64,000 nt of DNA from Granulosicoccus sp963833195 (GTDB lineage Bacteria; Pseudomonadota; Gammaproteobacteria; Granulosicoccales; Granulosicoccaceae), in contig CAWHXF010000027.1 in assembly GCA_963833195.1 (NCBI GenBank), positions 3,906,001 to 3,970,000 on the forward strand, written 5' to 3'. Positions 26,801-34,480 of the stretch are shown here, piece by piece (the stretch's first letter is position 1; each line of letters opens with the position of its first letter). The position numbers and the translations under genes were made by a program. Under the pieces are notes generated by a model, which was not told the origin of the DNA, made no database searches, and saw nothing but the letters and a program-made list of their open reading frames with translations.

Positions 26801-27862
26801 ATGACCGAGCCCGACCGAACGGCCGCCCCGTGCGGCGCTTCTTCCGCGCTCGCAGGGGTGATGATCGCGTGCGTCGGCGCGTTCGCCGCCGCCCACGCCG
26901 TCGCACCCGACGATGCCGCCGCCGCGCGCGCCTCGGCCGTCGTGCGCGCGCAGGCGTTCGCGGTCGCGGCGCCGCGGGTCGCGCAGGCGCTGGAGCGCCC
27001 CTCGGGCGCCGCGCCGAGCGCGCCCGTGCCCATCGCCCGCGTACCGACCGGTCCGGTCTCGCCCGACACGCTCGAGCTCATGCGCGCGGCCGGCCTCGAT
27101 GCGGAGTTGCCCGGCATCGCCGCCGGCCTCGTCGAGGCACTCGCGTCGGGGGTGGCCTCGGCCTCGCTCGGCGCCGACACCGCCGCCGCGGCCACTCTCG
27201 ATGGTGCCGCGGCGGACGCGACACGCATGGCGCAGCGCAGGCGTTCCGCGGCCGTCGCGGCCGCGGCGGGCTTTTCCGTCGAGCACGTGCACGATCGCGT
27301 GGCGCGGCGCATCGACGAGCTGCTGGACGCGCCGGTGCGAGCGCGGCTGCTGGCGCACTACCGCTCGCCGCTCGGCCGGCGCGCCCTCGCCGCCGAGTCG
27401 TCGCGCGACCCGTCCGACGACGAGGCGGGGTTCGCCGCGTTCCGTGCGACCCTCGCCGAATCGGCGGCCGGCAAGGCCCGCCTGGAACGCCTCGGCGAGC
27501 TGACGAGCCTCACCGGGGCGCACGACTTCGTGGCGCGGCTGTCCGGCTACATGGAGCTGGCGCGCATGCACGGCGAGGTCGCGGCGGACCCGGCGAGGTA
27601 CGGTCCGGGCTTCGATGCGGCGGTGGCCGACCTGGAGTGGCAGCGCGGCATCGTGCGCTTCATGTTGTCGCAGGAGCTGCCGGGCATGCTCGCGTACACC
27701 TACGCGAAGCTCGACGAGGATGCGCTCGAGGCGCTCCTGGCGGCGGCCGCGCCGGGCGACCAGCGGCGGCTGCTGGAGGCCGTGCGACTCGGCCTGGACG
27801 ACGTGGTGCGGGCGGGACTCGAGGACTTCGCGCCGCGCTGGCGCGCCGTCCCGAAGGGCTGA
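26801..27862 (+). CDS. Hypothetical protein, probably exported, alanine-rich helical
   Basis: 353-residue protein that I do not recognise. A hydrophobic stretch at residues 15-34 (SALAGVMIACVGAFAAAHAV) could be a signal peptide or anchor. The rest is predicted almost wholly helical and Ala-rich. The region RRIDELLDAPVRARLLAHYRSP followed by GRRALAAES superficially recalls DUF2059-type proteins, in which a helical domain binds via a conserved FxSPxGR. ATG at 26801; 182 bases upstream hold no other gene. It is convergent with the lipoprotein ending at 27863, the two stops touching. Confidence 0.65.
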   Translation: MTEPDRTAAPCGASSALAGVMIACVGAFAAAHAVAPDDAAAARASAVVRAQAFAVAAPRVAQALERPSGAAPSAPVPIARVPTGPVSPDTLELMRAAGLDAELPGIAAGLVEALASGVASASLGADTAAAATLDGAAADATRMAQRRRSAAVAAAAGFSVEHVHDRVARRIDELLDAPVRARLLAHYRSPLGRRALAAESSRDPSDDEAGFAAFRATLAESAAGKARLERLGELTSLTGAHDFVARLSGYMELARMHGEVAADPARYGPGFDAAVADLEWQRGIVRFMLSQELPGMLAYTYAKLDEDALEALLAAAAPGDQRRLLEAVRLGLDDVVRAGLEDFAPRWRAVPKG

Positions 27863-28234
27863 TCAGTTGCCCGGCGCGGGTCCGGGCGCGGCGGGCGAGC
27901 GCGCCTTCAGCCGTTCGTAGTCGCGCCTGCTCCGGTCCATGGCCGCCTGGCCCTTGCGGATCAGCTCCTCGCCGTCCTCGATGTCGTCCTCGCCGTCGCG
28001 GATGCGCTCCTTGCCGCGGCGCACGAGCTTCCTGCCCTTGGCCACCTGCTCGCTGCCGTCCTCCCAGCGCTCGCCGATGTCCGTGTACTCCTCGCCGGCG
28101 GAACTGATCTCGTCGCCGAAGGTGCCGCCCTTGGCGGCGCAGCCGCCGATCGCCACGGTGGCGACGGCCAGCAGCGCGACGCGCGGCAGGGAGAGGCGGG
28201 AGGCCGCGGTACGGCCGGCTTGAAGGCGTGTCAT
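27863..28234 (-). CDS. Small lipoprotein with glycine heptad repeat
   Basis: 123-residue lipoprotein. The signal peptide ends in AIGGC (Cys near residue 31). The mature part contains five consecutive heptads in which Gly recurs every seventh residue and a hydrophobic residue stands four places later (G..LVRRG, ERIRDG, DDIEDG, ELIRKG), then a charged helix and a Pro/Ala tail. That suggests an amphipathic surface or fibre-like helix. ATG at 28234 is preferred over an upstream in-frame start at 28309 since it places the lipobox correctly. Function unknown. Confidence 0.65.
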   Translation of the reverse strand: MTRLQAGRTAASRLSLPRVALLAVATVAIGGCAAKGGTFGDEISSAGEEYTDIGERWEDGSEQVAKGRKLVRRGKERIRDGEDDIEDGEELIRKGQAAMDRSRRDYERLKARSPAAPGPAPGN

Positions 28235-28326
28235 GACGGATCTCGAGGCGTGTGGGGCAGGCGTGCGCACCGCGGTGCCGGGCACGACGCGGGCGGTCGC
28301 GGTGGACACCGGTATCTGCGGCCGGT

Positions 28327-28348
28327 GGCCCGCGGCCTTGAGCGGGCC
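28327..28348 (-). terminator. GC hairpin downstream of fadD
   Basis: GGCCCGC (28327-28333) and GCGGGCC (28342-28348) form a perfect seven-pair stem with an eight-base loop, 16 bases beyond the fadD stop on the minus strand. No U-run follows, so the role as terminator is uncertain. Confidence 0.35.
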
Positions 28349-28363
28349 GGCCCGTGCGGCGCG

Positions 28364-30082
28364 TTACAGGTCCCGCAGCTCGCGCCTGAGCACCTTGCCG
28401 ACGTTGGTCTTGGGCAGCTCGGCCACGAACTGCACGATCTTCGGACACTTGTAGCCCGTCAACCGTTCCTTGCACCAGGCCTTGATCTCGGTATCGGTGA
28501 GCGCGTCGTCGCGCTTGACGACGACGAGCTTGACGACCTCGCCGGAGCGCTCGTCCGGCACGCCGATGGCGCCGCACTCGAGCACCTGCGGCATCTCGGC
28601 CACGACCGCCTCGATCTCGTTCGGGTACACGTTGAAGCCCGACACGAGGATCATGTCCTTCAACCGGTCGACGATCTTGACGTGGCCGGTCTCGTCGATG
28701 GTGGCGATGTCGCCGGTGTGCAGCCACCCGTCGGCATCGATGGCCTTCGCGGTCTCGTCGTCGCGCTGCCAGTAGCCCTTCATCACCTGCGGGCCGCGAA
28801 TGCACAGTTCCCCGGCCTCGCCGGTGGGCATCGGGACGTTGTCCTCGCTGCGCACCGAGGCCTCGGTGGAGCAGATGGGCAGGCCGATGTTGCCCGTGTA
28901 GGACTCGATGAGCGCGTCGTTGATGCACGCCGCGGGGCTCGTCTCGGTCAGGCCGTAGGCCTCCACCAGAGTGCTGCCCGTGACCTCCTTCCAGCGCCGC
29001 GCGACGACCTCCTGCACGGCCATGCCGCCGCCGAGGGTGAGCTTCATGCGCGAGAAGTCGAGTTTCGCGAAGTCGTCGTTCGCGAGCAGCGCGTTGAAGA
29101 GCGTGTTCACCCCGGTGATGACGCTGAACGGCTGCGCCCCCATGTCCTTGACGAAGCCCGGGATGTCGCGAGGGTTGGTGATGAGCAGGTTCATGGCGCC
29201 GATGCGCATGTGCACGAGGCAGTTCGCCGTGAGCGCGAAGATGTGATACAGCGGCAGCGCCGTGACGATGGTCTCGTGGCCGGGCTTCATCTCCAGCGGC
29301 TCCAGCCAGGCGCCCGCCTGCAGCACGTTGGCCACCATGTTGCCGTGGGTCAGCATGGCGCCCTTGGCGACGCCCGTGGTGCCGCCGGTGTACTGCAGGA
29401 AGGCCACGTCGTCGTGACCGAGCGTCGCGCGCACGTCGGGCAGCGAGGCGCCGCGCTTGAGCACGTCGGGGAAGCGCAGCGCGTCGGGCAGCGAGTAGGC
29501 CGGCACGAGCTTCTTCACGCGCTTGACCACGAAGTCCACGACGAGTCCCTTCGGAAAGCCCAGCATGTCCCCGAAGCGGGCGACGACGACGCGCTTGACC
29601 CGGGTGCGCGGCAACACCTTCTGCACGGTGGCGGCGAAGGGCTCGGCGACGACGATGACGCTCGCGCCCGAATCCACGAGCTGATGTTCCAGCTCGCGCT
29701 CGGTGTACAGCGGGTTCGTGTTCACCACCGTGCAGCCCGCGCGCAGCGTGCCGAACACCGCCACCGGGTACTGCAGCAGGTTCGGCATCATGATGGCGAC
29801 GCGCTCGCCGCGCTCGAGGCCCGCGTCGTGCACCAGCCACGAGGCGAAGGCCTTCACCTGGCGCTCCAGCTCGGCGAACGTGAGCTCGCGGCCGAAGTTC
29901 TTGAAGGCCGGCCGGTCGGCGAAGCGGCGTGCGGCCTCGTCGAAGATGTCGACGACCGAATCGTGCACGGACGGGTCGATCTCGGCGGGCACCCCGGACG
30001 GGTAGGACGCCAGCCAAGGCTTGTCGGCGGGTCGGGCGGTGGACCGCTCCGCGGGTCGGGGGGCAGCGTTTGCGTCCGTCAT
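28364..30082 (-). CDS. fadD: Long-chain fatty acid-CoA ligase
   Basis: 572-residue AMP-forming ligase that activates fatty acids to acyl-CoA for beta-oxidation. The ATP-binding P-loop YTGGTTGVAKGAM is at about residue 217, EAYGLTETSP near 365, and the FACS signature with GWLHTGDIATID and DRLKDMILVSGFNVYP follows; the catalytic Lys is in KTNVGKVLRR near the end. Length equals E. coli FadD. The ATG at 30082 has AGGAAC and GAGGA just upstream on its strand. It is 14 bases after the SEC-C gene and may be co-transcribed with it. Confidence 0.93.
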   Translation of the reverse strand: MTDANAAPRPAERSTARPADKPWLASYPSGVPAEIDPSVHDSVVDIFDEAARRFADRPAFKNFGRELTFAELERQVKAFASWLVHDAGLERGERVAIMMPNLLQYPVAVFGTLRAGCTVVNTNPLYTERELEHQLVDSGASVIVVAEPFAATVQKVLPRTRVKRVVVARFGDMLGFPKGLVVDFVVKRVKKLVPAYSLPDALRFPDVLKRGASLPDVRATLGHDDVAFLQYTGGTTGVAKGAMLTHGNMVANVLQAGAWLEPLEMKPGHETIVTALPLYHIFALTANCLVHMRIGAMNLLITNPRDIPGFVKDMGAQPFSVITGVNTLFNALLANDDFAKLDFSRMKLTLGGGMAVQEVVARRWKEVTGSTLVEAYGLTETSPAACINDALIESYTGNIGLPICSTEASVRSEDNVPMPTGEAGELCIRGPQVMKGYWQRDDETAKAIDADGWLHTGDIATIDETGHVKIVDRLKDMILVSGFNVYPNEIEAVVAEMPQVLECGAIGVPDERSGEVVKLVVVKRDDALTDTEIKAWCKERLTGYKCPKIVQFVAELPKTNVGKVLRRELRDL

Positions 30083-30096
30083 GTCCTCGTTCCTGT

Positions 30097-30645
30097 TCAG
30101 GCGGCCGCGCCGCAGCATTTCTTGTACTTCAGACCGCTGCCACAGGCGCACGGGTCGTTCCTGCCCTGCTTGGGCGCATCGCGGCGCACCTGACCGACCT
30201 CGGGCACCTCGGCGTCGCGGAAGTACCACTGGCCGTGATAGCGCTCGAAGCGGGCGCGCTCGTGATGCACGTGACGTCGGCGCGCGGCGTCGCGGTAGCG
30301 CGCCTTGAACTCGACGCGGCCCACCTCGTCATCGCTCGCGCCGCCGTCCACGTCGATGATCTCCAGCCCCTGCCAGTCGCTCTCGCGGGCCCAGCGAGCG
30401 GTGGCCTCCTCGTCGATCTCGGTGCGCGTGGCGGGGTGATGGGTGGCCACCACGAAGCCCATGTCGCCGACCGCGTGCGCGGTGTAGCGCGCGCGCATCA
30501 AGGTGGCTGCGTCGTCCGGGCGGGCTTCGGTGCCGATCCAGCGGCCGCAGCAGTCGGGGAAGGGGGTGCCGGTGCCGCACGGACAGGGGCCGCCGCGCAG
30601 GCCGTCCGCGTGCGCTTCGGCCGCGTGTTCGTCTGGTGTGTTCAT
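30097..30645 (-). CDS. YchJ-family protein with two SEC-C motifs
   Basis: 182-residue cytoplasmic protein. Zinc-binding SEC-C motifs are found at both ends, CPCGTGTPFPDCCG near residue 22 and DPCACGSGLKYKKCCG at the end, flanking the NTF2-like YchJ (UPF0225) domain with LMRARYTAHA and VEFKARY. Proteins of this type interact with ribosomes or ClpB/Sec partners, but the role is unknown. ATG at 30645. Confidence 0.9.
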   Translation of the reverse strand: MNTPDEHAAEAHADGLRGGPCPCGTGTPFPDCCGRWIGTEARPDDAATLMRARYTAHAVGDMGFVVATHHPATRTEIDEEATARWARESDWQGLEIIDVDGGASDDEVGRVEFKARYRDAARRRHVHHERARFERYHGQWYFRDAEVPEVGQVRRDAPKQGRNDPCACGSGLKYKKCCGAAA

Positions 30646-30703
30646 CCGCCGCAAGTCTAGTGCATGGACGCCCGGGAACAGGCGGTCGGACCGCGCGAAC
30701 GGG

Positions 30704-31546
30704 TCAGCGGAACAGGTAGAAGAGCCCCACGCCCGAGAAGCGCTGGTCGACGCTGCCCGCGTCGGCCACGATGGGACTCTTCGCGGCATCGCCCTGCAGC
30801 GCCGACACCGCCCAGCGCCCGAACACGCCGAAGCGCTGGGTGAGCGAGAAGATGGTGTAGGCACTGGCCCCGAGCGAGTAGAGCCCGCCCCGCGGGGTCC
30901 ACTCGGCGAGACCGGAGGCCTCGCTCGCGGCGGCGTCGATGCCGAAGCGGCTATCCACCCAGGCGTCGTCGACGAACACGGCGTTCGCCGCGATCCCCCA
31001 GCGCCAGAAGAACGTGGGCGCGAAGAAGTAGTCCACGTCGACGGTGAGGGCGTTGCCCTCGCGCTCCCCGCCGAGCGCGTGGCGCGTGCCGATGCGGGCG
31101 CTCGCGAGGCCCTCGGGCAGCCACGCGTTCGGCATCTCGAACCCGGCGTAGAGTCCCGGACTCGCCGTGAACCCGAGCGGCGGCAGCGCGGCCACCGACG
31201 CCGCACCGACCGCGTCGTCGCGCGGCAGCTCGAACGAGCCGAGCAACCCCGCGCGCCAGATGCGCGAGGGCAGCACGTCGAGGTACCAGTCCAGGCCTTC
31301 GAGCGAGAACTCGAGCCTGGATCGTCGGAACCGCGAGATGAAGAAGGGCGTGGCGCGTCGCACGTCGGCGCCCGCGTACTCGGGCCGCGTACCGAGACCC
31401 AGGATCAGGTAGCCCTTGGCCTCGGTGAGCGCGTTGGGCGCGGACTCATCGACCGGCGGTGCGGGCGCGGCCACCTCGTCGGCGCGCGAGGGAGCGCCCG
31501 CGAGGCTCGCGGCAAGTGCCAGCACGGCGCCCAGGACCGGACCCAT
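30704..31546 (-). CDS. MipA/OmpV-family outer membrane protein
   Basis: 280-residue beta-barrel. The ATG at 31546 places a good signal peptide (MGPVLGAVLALAASLAG, cleavage near SRADE) at the N terminus; the frame is open to 31672 but that extension is Arg/Pro-rich and would bury the signal. The family start LGLGTRPEYAGADVRRATPF and the terminal aromatic GLFYLFR (C-terminal residue Arg, preceded by Phe) suit a MipA/OmpV barrel that acts as scaffold or porin in the outer membrane. No adjacent murein gene links it to MltA. Confidence 0.82.
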   Translation of the reverse strand: MGPVLGAVLALAASLAGAPSRADEVAAPAPPVDESAPNALTEAKGYLILGLGTRPEYAGADVRRATPFFISRFRRSRLEFSLEGLDWYLDVLPSRIWRAGLLGSFELPRDDAVGAASVAALPPLGFTASPGLYAGFEMPNAWLPEGLASARIGTRHALGGEREGNALTVDVDYFFAPTFFWRWGIAANAVFVDDAWVDSRFGIDAAASEASGLAEWTPRGGLYSLGASAYTIFSLTQRFGVFGRWAVSALQGDAAKSPIVADAGSVDQRFSGVGLFYLFR

Positions 31547-31720
31547 GACCCGGCTCGGAGCCGGGCCCGATCGGCCCACGAGCGCGGGGGCGCGACGCGG
31601 CGCACGGGGGCAGGGGGGTTCGGTACGCACTTCGGGAGGGGCGGGCATCGCAGCGGCGGACATCGCCCGCACGGCGCTGCAAGACCCCTGCCGATCGGAT
31701 CGGTCTCGAGGCGAGGTCCC

Positions 31721-32068
31721 TCAGTTCACGAACACCCGATTCCCCTCCGCGTCCCGCGTGTACGGAAAGCTCACCGCGACCAGCCTGGGTCCGTTCATCA
31801 CGACCCGGCCCGCGTCGCGATGCTCGCCGCGGTCGGTGAACTCGAACTCGAACTCGCGCCGCAGGGTGGCCGAGCCGCGCGCCGAGCGCGCCGGCCGCAC
31901 GCGGGCGAGCACCACCGTCTGGTCCAGGAACTGCACCTCGCGGCGCCGGCAGGCGAGCCGGGCGTGACCGATGGCGAGCTCGCGCGCGCGCGCGCCGGTC
32001 CACCAGAACGCGATGGCCAGGGCGGGCACGGCGACGGCCAGCAGCGCCAGCAGCGGGTTCGTGCTCAC
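31721..32068 (-). CDS. DUF3301 single-span membrane protein
   Basis: 115-residue protein with one N-terminal membrane helix (residues 5-23) followed by A-R-E-x-A-I-x-HAxLACRRREVQFLDQTVVL, the DUF3301 signature, and a C-terminal FEFTDRGEHRDAGRVVMNG segment. GTG start at 32068. It is divergent from the DUF1244 gene, 98 bases away, with a shared promoter region. Function unknown. Confidence 0.87.
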   Translation of the reverse strand: MSTNPLLALLAVAVPALAIAFWWTGARARELAIGHARLACRRREVQFLDQTVVLARVRPARSARGSATLRREFEFEFTDRGEHRDAGRVVMNGPRLVAVSFPYTRDAEGNRVFVN

Positions 32069-32103
32069 GTCGCGCGCTCGACAACCTCGTCCATGACTCT
32101 ACT

Positions 32104-32109
32104 TATACT
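32104..32109 (+). promoter_or_regulatory. Candidate -10 box for the DUF1244 gene
   Basis: TATACT at 32104-32109 matches the -10 consensus at five of six positions within a local AT-rich patch. On the opposite strand TATAAG (32102-32107) could serve the DUF3301 gene. No well-spaced -35 is evident (TCGACA at 32078-32083 is 20 bases away). Confidence 0.4.
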
Positions 32110-32166
32110 GGTCCGGCGGCCTCGCCACGCGCCGCCCGCCCCCTCACCCGACCGAATACCTGCGCC

Positions 32167-32475
32167 ATGGCCACGATCGACGAGCTGGACGACGCGACCC
32201 GCACCGAGCTGGAGGCCGCCGCCTTCCGCACCCTGGTCGCCCACCTGCGCGAGCGCACGGACGTGCAGAACATCGACCTGATGAACCTGGCGGGCTTCTG
32301 CCGGAACTGCCTGTCGAAGTACTACGTGGCGGCCGCCACCGAGCGCGGCCTGGAGGTCGGCTACGAGGACGCCCGCACGCGCGTCTACGGCATGCCGTAC
32401 GCCGACTGGAAGGCGGCCCACCAGAGCGAGGCCACGCCGGAGCAGCGCGAGGCCTATGCCCGCAGCCACGGCTGA
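32167..32475 (+). CDS. DUF1244 protein
   Basis: 102-residue cytoplasmic protein matching the short DUF1244 family throughout: FRTLVAHLRERTDVQNIDLMN, then GFCRNCLSKYY with two conserved Cys, and YGMPYADWKAAHQ. ATG at 32167. Overlaps the next gene by about 20 bases. Function unknown. Confidence 0.92.
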   Translation: MATIDELDDATRTELEAAAFRTLVAHLRERTDVQNIDLMNLAGFCRNCLSKYYVAAATERGLEVGYEDARTRVYGMPYADWKAAHQSEATPEQREAYARSHG

Positions 32476-33148
32476 CGGGCACGCCGCCGTCCCCGTCGCC
32501 ACGCCGGGCGACGCCCGCGGCGCCGGCCTCGAGGAGGGCCGCGGGCCCGCTGCCGGGGCCCGTCCCGGGGGCCCTGCCATGGCGGCGCGCGTGGCCGCGG
32601 CGCTCGCCGTCGAGACGCCGAGCGTCGTGAGCGTTGCCGGCGAGGTGCCCGACGCGCTGCATCGCGCGCTGCCCGACTCGGTCACCCTCGTCGCGGCTGA
32701 CGGGTCTGGCGGGCCGGGCGGGGCCGACGGGACCGATCCGGCCACCCGCGCCTCGGCGCCCGTCCCCGACACGGCGCTGCTGGTGCTCGACGGCGCGCGC
32801 GACGACGGGGAGCTGCAGCTCCGGCTGGGCGCCGCGTGCCGGCGCTTTCCCGGCAGGCTGCTGGTGTGGCAGCGCGACCCGGATCCCGAGGGCGTGCCCG
32901 ACGACGGACCCGGCCGTGCGCGCGCCGGCGGACCCGTGCCGGTCGAGCGCTTCTTCGCGTTCGGCTTCCGGCGCGTGTTCGCGGCCCGCGAAGGGGGGAT
33001 GCGGCACGCGTTGCACGAGTACCGGCTCGCCGACTACAAGCAGCCGCCCGACTGGCTGAACGCGCGCTACTGGGCGAACCCCGAGCGGTTCCACGCCGAC
33101 CCCGACGACGTGCGCGAGCCGGTGGTGGAAGACGCTCCCGATTCCTGA
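32456..33148 (+). CDS. DUF6231-like hypothetical protein
   Basis: Up to 230 residues. The C-terminal third is well conserved-looking: VERFFAFGFRRVFA, then HEYRLADYKQPPDWLN and ARYWANPERFHADP, an ending I associate with DUF6231-type gammaproteobacterial proteins. The first 40 residues are low-complexity, so the ATG at 32579 is a credible alternative that yields 189 residues. The middle resembles a Rossmann-like SAM fold without motifs (ALLVLDGARDDGE). It overlaps DUF1244 and is probably in the same operon. Confidence 0.65.
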   Translation: MPAATADGHAAVPVATPGDARGAGLEEGRGPAAGARPGGPAMAARVAAALAVETPSVVSVAGEVPDALHRALPDSVTLVAADGSGGPGGADGTDPATRASAPVPDTALLVLDGARDDGELQLRLGAACRRFPGRLLVWQRDPDPEGVPDDGPGRARAGGPVPVERFFAFGFRRVFAAREGGMRHALHEYRLADYKQPPDWLNARYWANPERFHADPDDVREPVVEDAPDS

Positions 33149-33181
33149 ACGTGCGGGTTCGGCTCGTGGCGCCGGACGTGG

Positions 33182-33210
33182 TGGGCAGTCCGCGGCAATG
33201 GGTGTATCGT
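33182..33210 (+). promoter_or_regulatory. Candidate promoter for the IDH-like/sucAB operon
   Basis: TGGGCA at 33182-33187 and TATCGT at 33205-33210 are separated by exactly 17 bases and each match four of six consensus positions. Transcription would start about 105 bases before the ATG at 33321. Confidence 0.35.
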
Positions 33211-33320
33211 CCGTGCGGCCATCCGGGCGCCGCGCCGCCGCGTCCCGCCAACCGCCCTCTCACGCGTCGCGCACCTCCCTTGCGCGCGCACCCTAGCGCC
33301 ACCCTGCGCCGGAGACCGTC

Positions 33321-34358
33321 TTGAGCACCATCGAGATCACCGAACTTCTCGGCGACGGCATCGGACCGGAGCTTGCCGAGTCGGTGCACGCGGTGGCCGA
33401 CTCCCTGCCGGTCGACATCGTCTGGCGGCCCGTCGACTGGAGCCTCGCCACGCGCGAATCCCGCGGCGATGCGGCCATCGACGAGGCCGAGGAGTCCATG
33501 CGGCGCACCCGGCTCGCCGTGAAGTACCCCACCGTGACGAAGACGCGCAGCCCGAACGCGCTCATCCGCCGCCGGCTCGGCTTCAGCGTCATCTACCGCC
33601 CGGCCATCTCGATCAAGGGCATCCACTCGAACTTCAAGGAGGACGTGAACCTCCACATCGTGCGCATCGCCACGGGCGGCACCTACGACGACCCCGGCCA
33701 GCTCATCGGCAGGGACGCGGCCGTGTCGCTGCGCATGGTGGAGCGTCAGCCCTGCCGTCAGGCCGCGCGCTTCGCGTTCGAGCTGGCCAAGAAGAAGGGC
33801 CTGACCTACGGCGACTCCCACTACTCGGTCACCTCGTCGTCCAAGCACACCATCCAGCGCGTCACCGACGGGCTCTTCGAGGACGTCGTCAAGGCCGTGC
33901 ACGCCGACTACGCGGACGTGGAGCACCACATCGAGCTCTTCGATGCGCTGCTCGCCAAGATCATCCTGGACCCTGCCTCCTACGAGGTGGTACTGGTGCT
34001 CAACGAGTACGGGGACTTTCTCTCCGACATGGCGTCGGGGCTCGTCGGCAGCCTCGGCACGGGCTCCTCCGGCAACTACTCGTTCACCGAGGACGACGAG
34101 ATCGATGTCGCCATGTTCGACCCCGCGGGCGGCACCGCGCCCGACATCGCGGGCAAGAACGTGGCAAACCCCGCGGCGGTACTACTCTCCTTCGGCATGC
34201 TGCTGGACCACGTGGACCGCTACGACCTGGGGCATGCCCTCAGGTTGTCGCTGCTCGGCGCCATCGAGTCGGGCAACAGCACGCGTGATCTCGGCGGCAC
34301 GCTGAACACCGACGAGTTCACCAAGGTCGTGATCGACGGCATCCCCGCCCACCTGTAG
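33321..34358 (+). CDS. Divergent isocitrate/isopropylmalate dehydrogenase-family protein
   Basis: 345-residue beta-decarboxylating dehydrogenase homologue. Visible landmarks: GDGIGPE at 11-17, SPNALIRRRL at 77-86 (substrate loop; in IDH this is SxNxxxR), Y122, K175, and metal Asp residues D208, D232 and D236 in NEYGDFLSD. The cofactor loop reads AGGTAPDIAGKN instead of the usual HGSAPDIAGKG, so the adenine-binding His is replaced. It could be an NAD-dependent isocitrate dehydrogenase or an enzyme with a different 2-(R)-malate-type substrate. ATG at 33321. The location directly before sucA suggests supply of 2-oxoglutarate or a link to the TCA cycle. Confidence 0.8.
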   Translation: MSTIEITELLGDGIGPELAESVHAVADSLPVDIVWRPVDWSLATRESRGDAAIDEAEESMRRTRLAVKYPTVTKTRSPNALIRRRLGFSVIYRPAISIKGIHSNFKEDVNLHIVRIATGGTYDDPGQLIGRDAAVSLRMVERQPCRQAARFAFELAKKKGLTYGDSHYSVTSSSKHTIQRVTDGLFEDVVKAVHADYADVEHHIELFDALLAKIILDPASYEVVLVLNEYGDFLSDMASGLVGSLGTGSSGNYSFTEDDEIDVAMFDPAGGTAPDIAGKNVANPAAVLLSFGMLLDHVDRYDLGHALRLSLLGAIESGNSTRDLGGTLNTDEFTKVVIDGIPAHL

Positions 34359-34480
34359 GGCGGGCCCGTGCCGGCGGTCCAGCCACCGCTTTCCTCGCGG
34401 CGGAGCGCTACCCGCGCGCCCCGCCGCCGGTCCCCAGCCTCTTCGACGCCGGCCGCGCCGCGGCACGCGAGATCCCGAGC

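Noticed and set aside
32456..32578. The first 41 codons of the DUF6231-like gene as a separate small protein
   Set aside because: They are in frame with the following conserved region and are simply a low-complexity extension or an over-long start choice.
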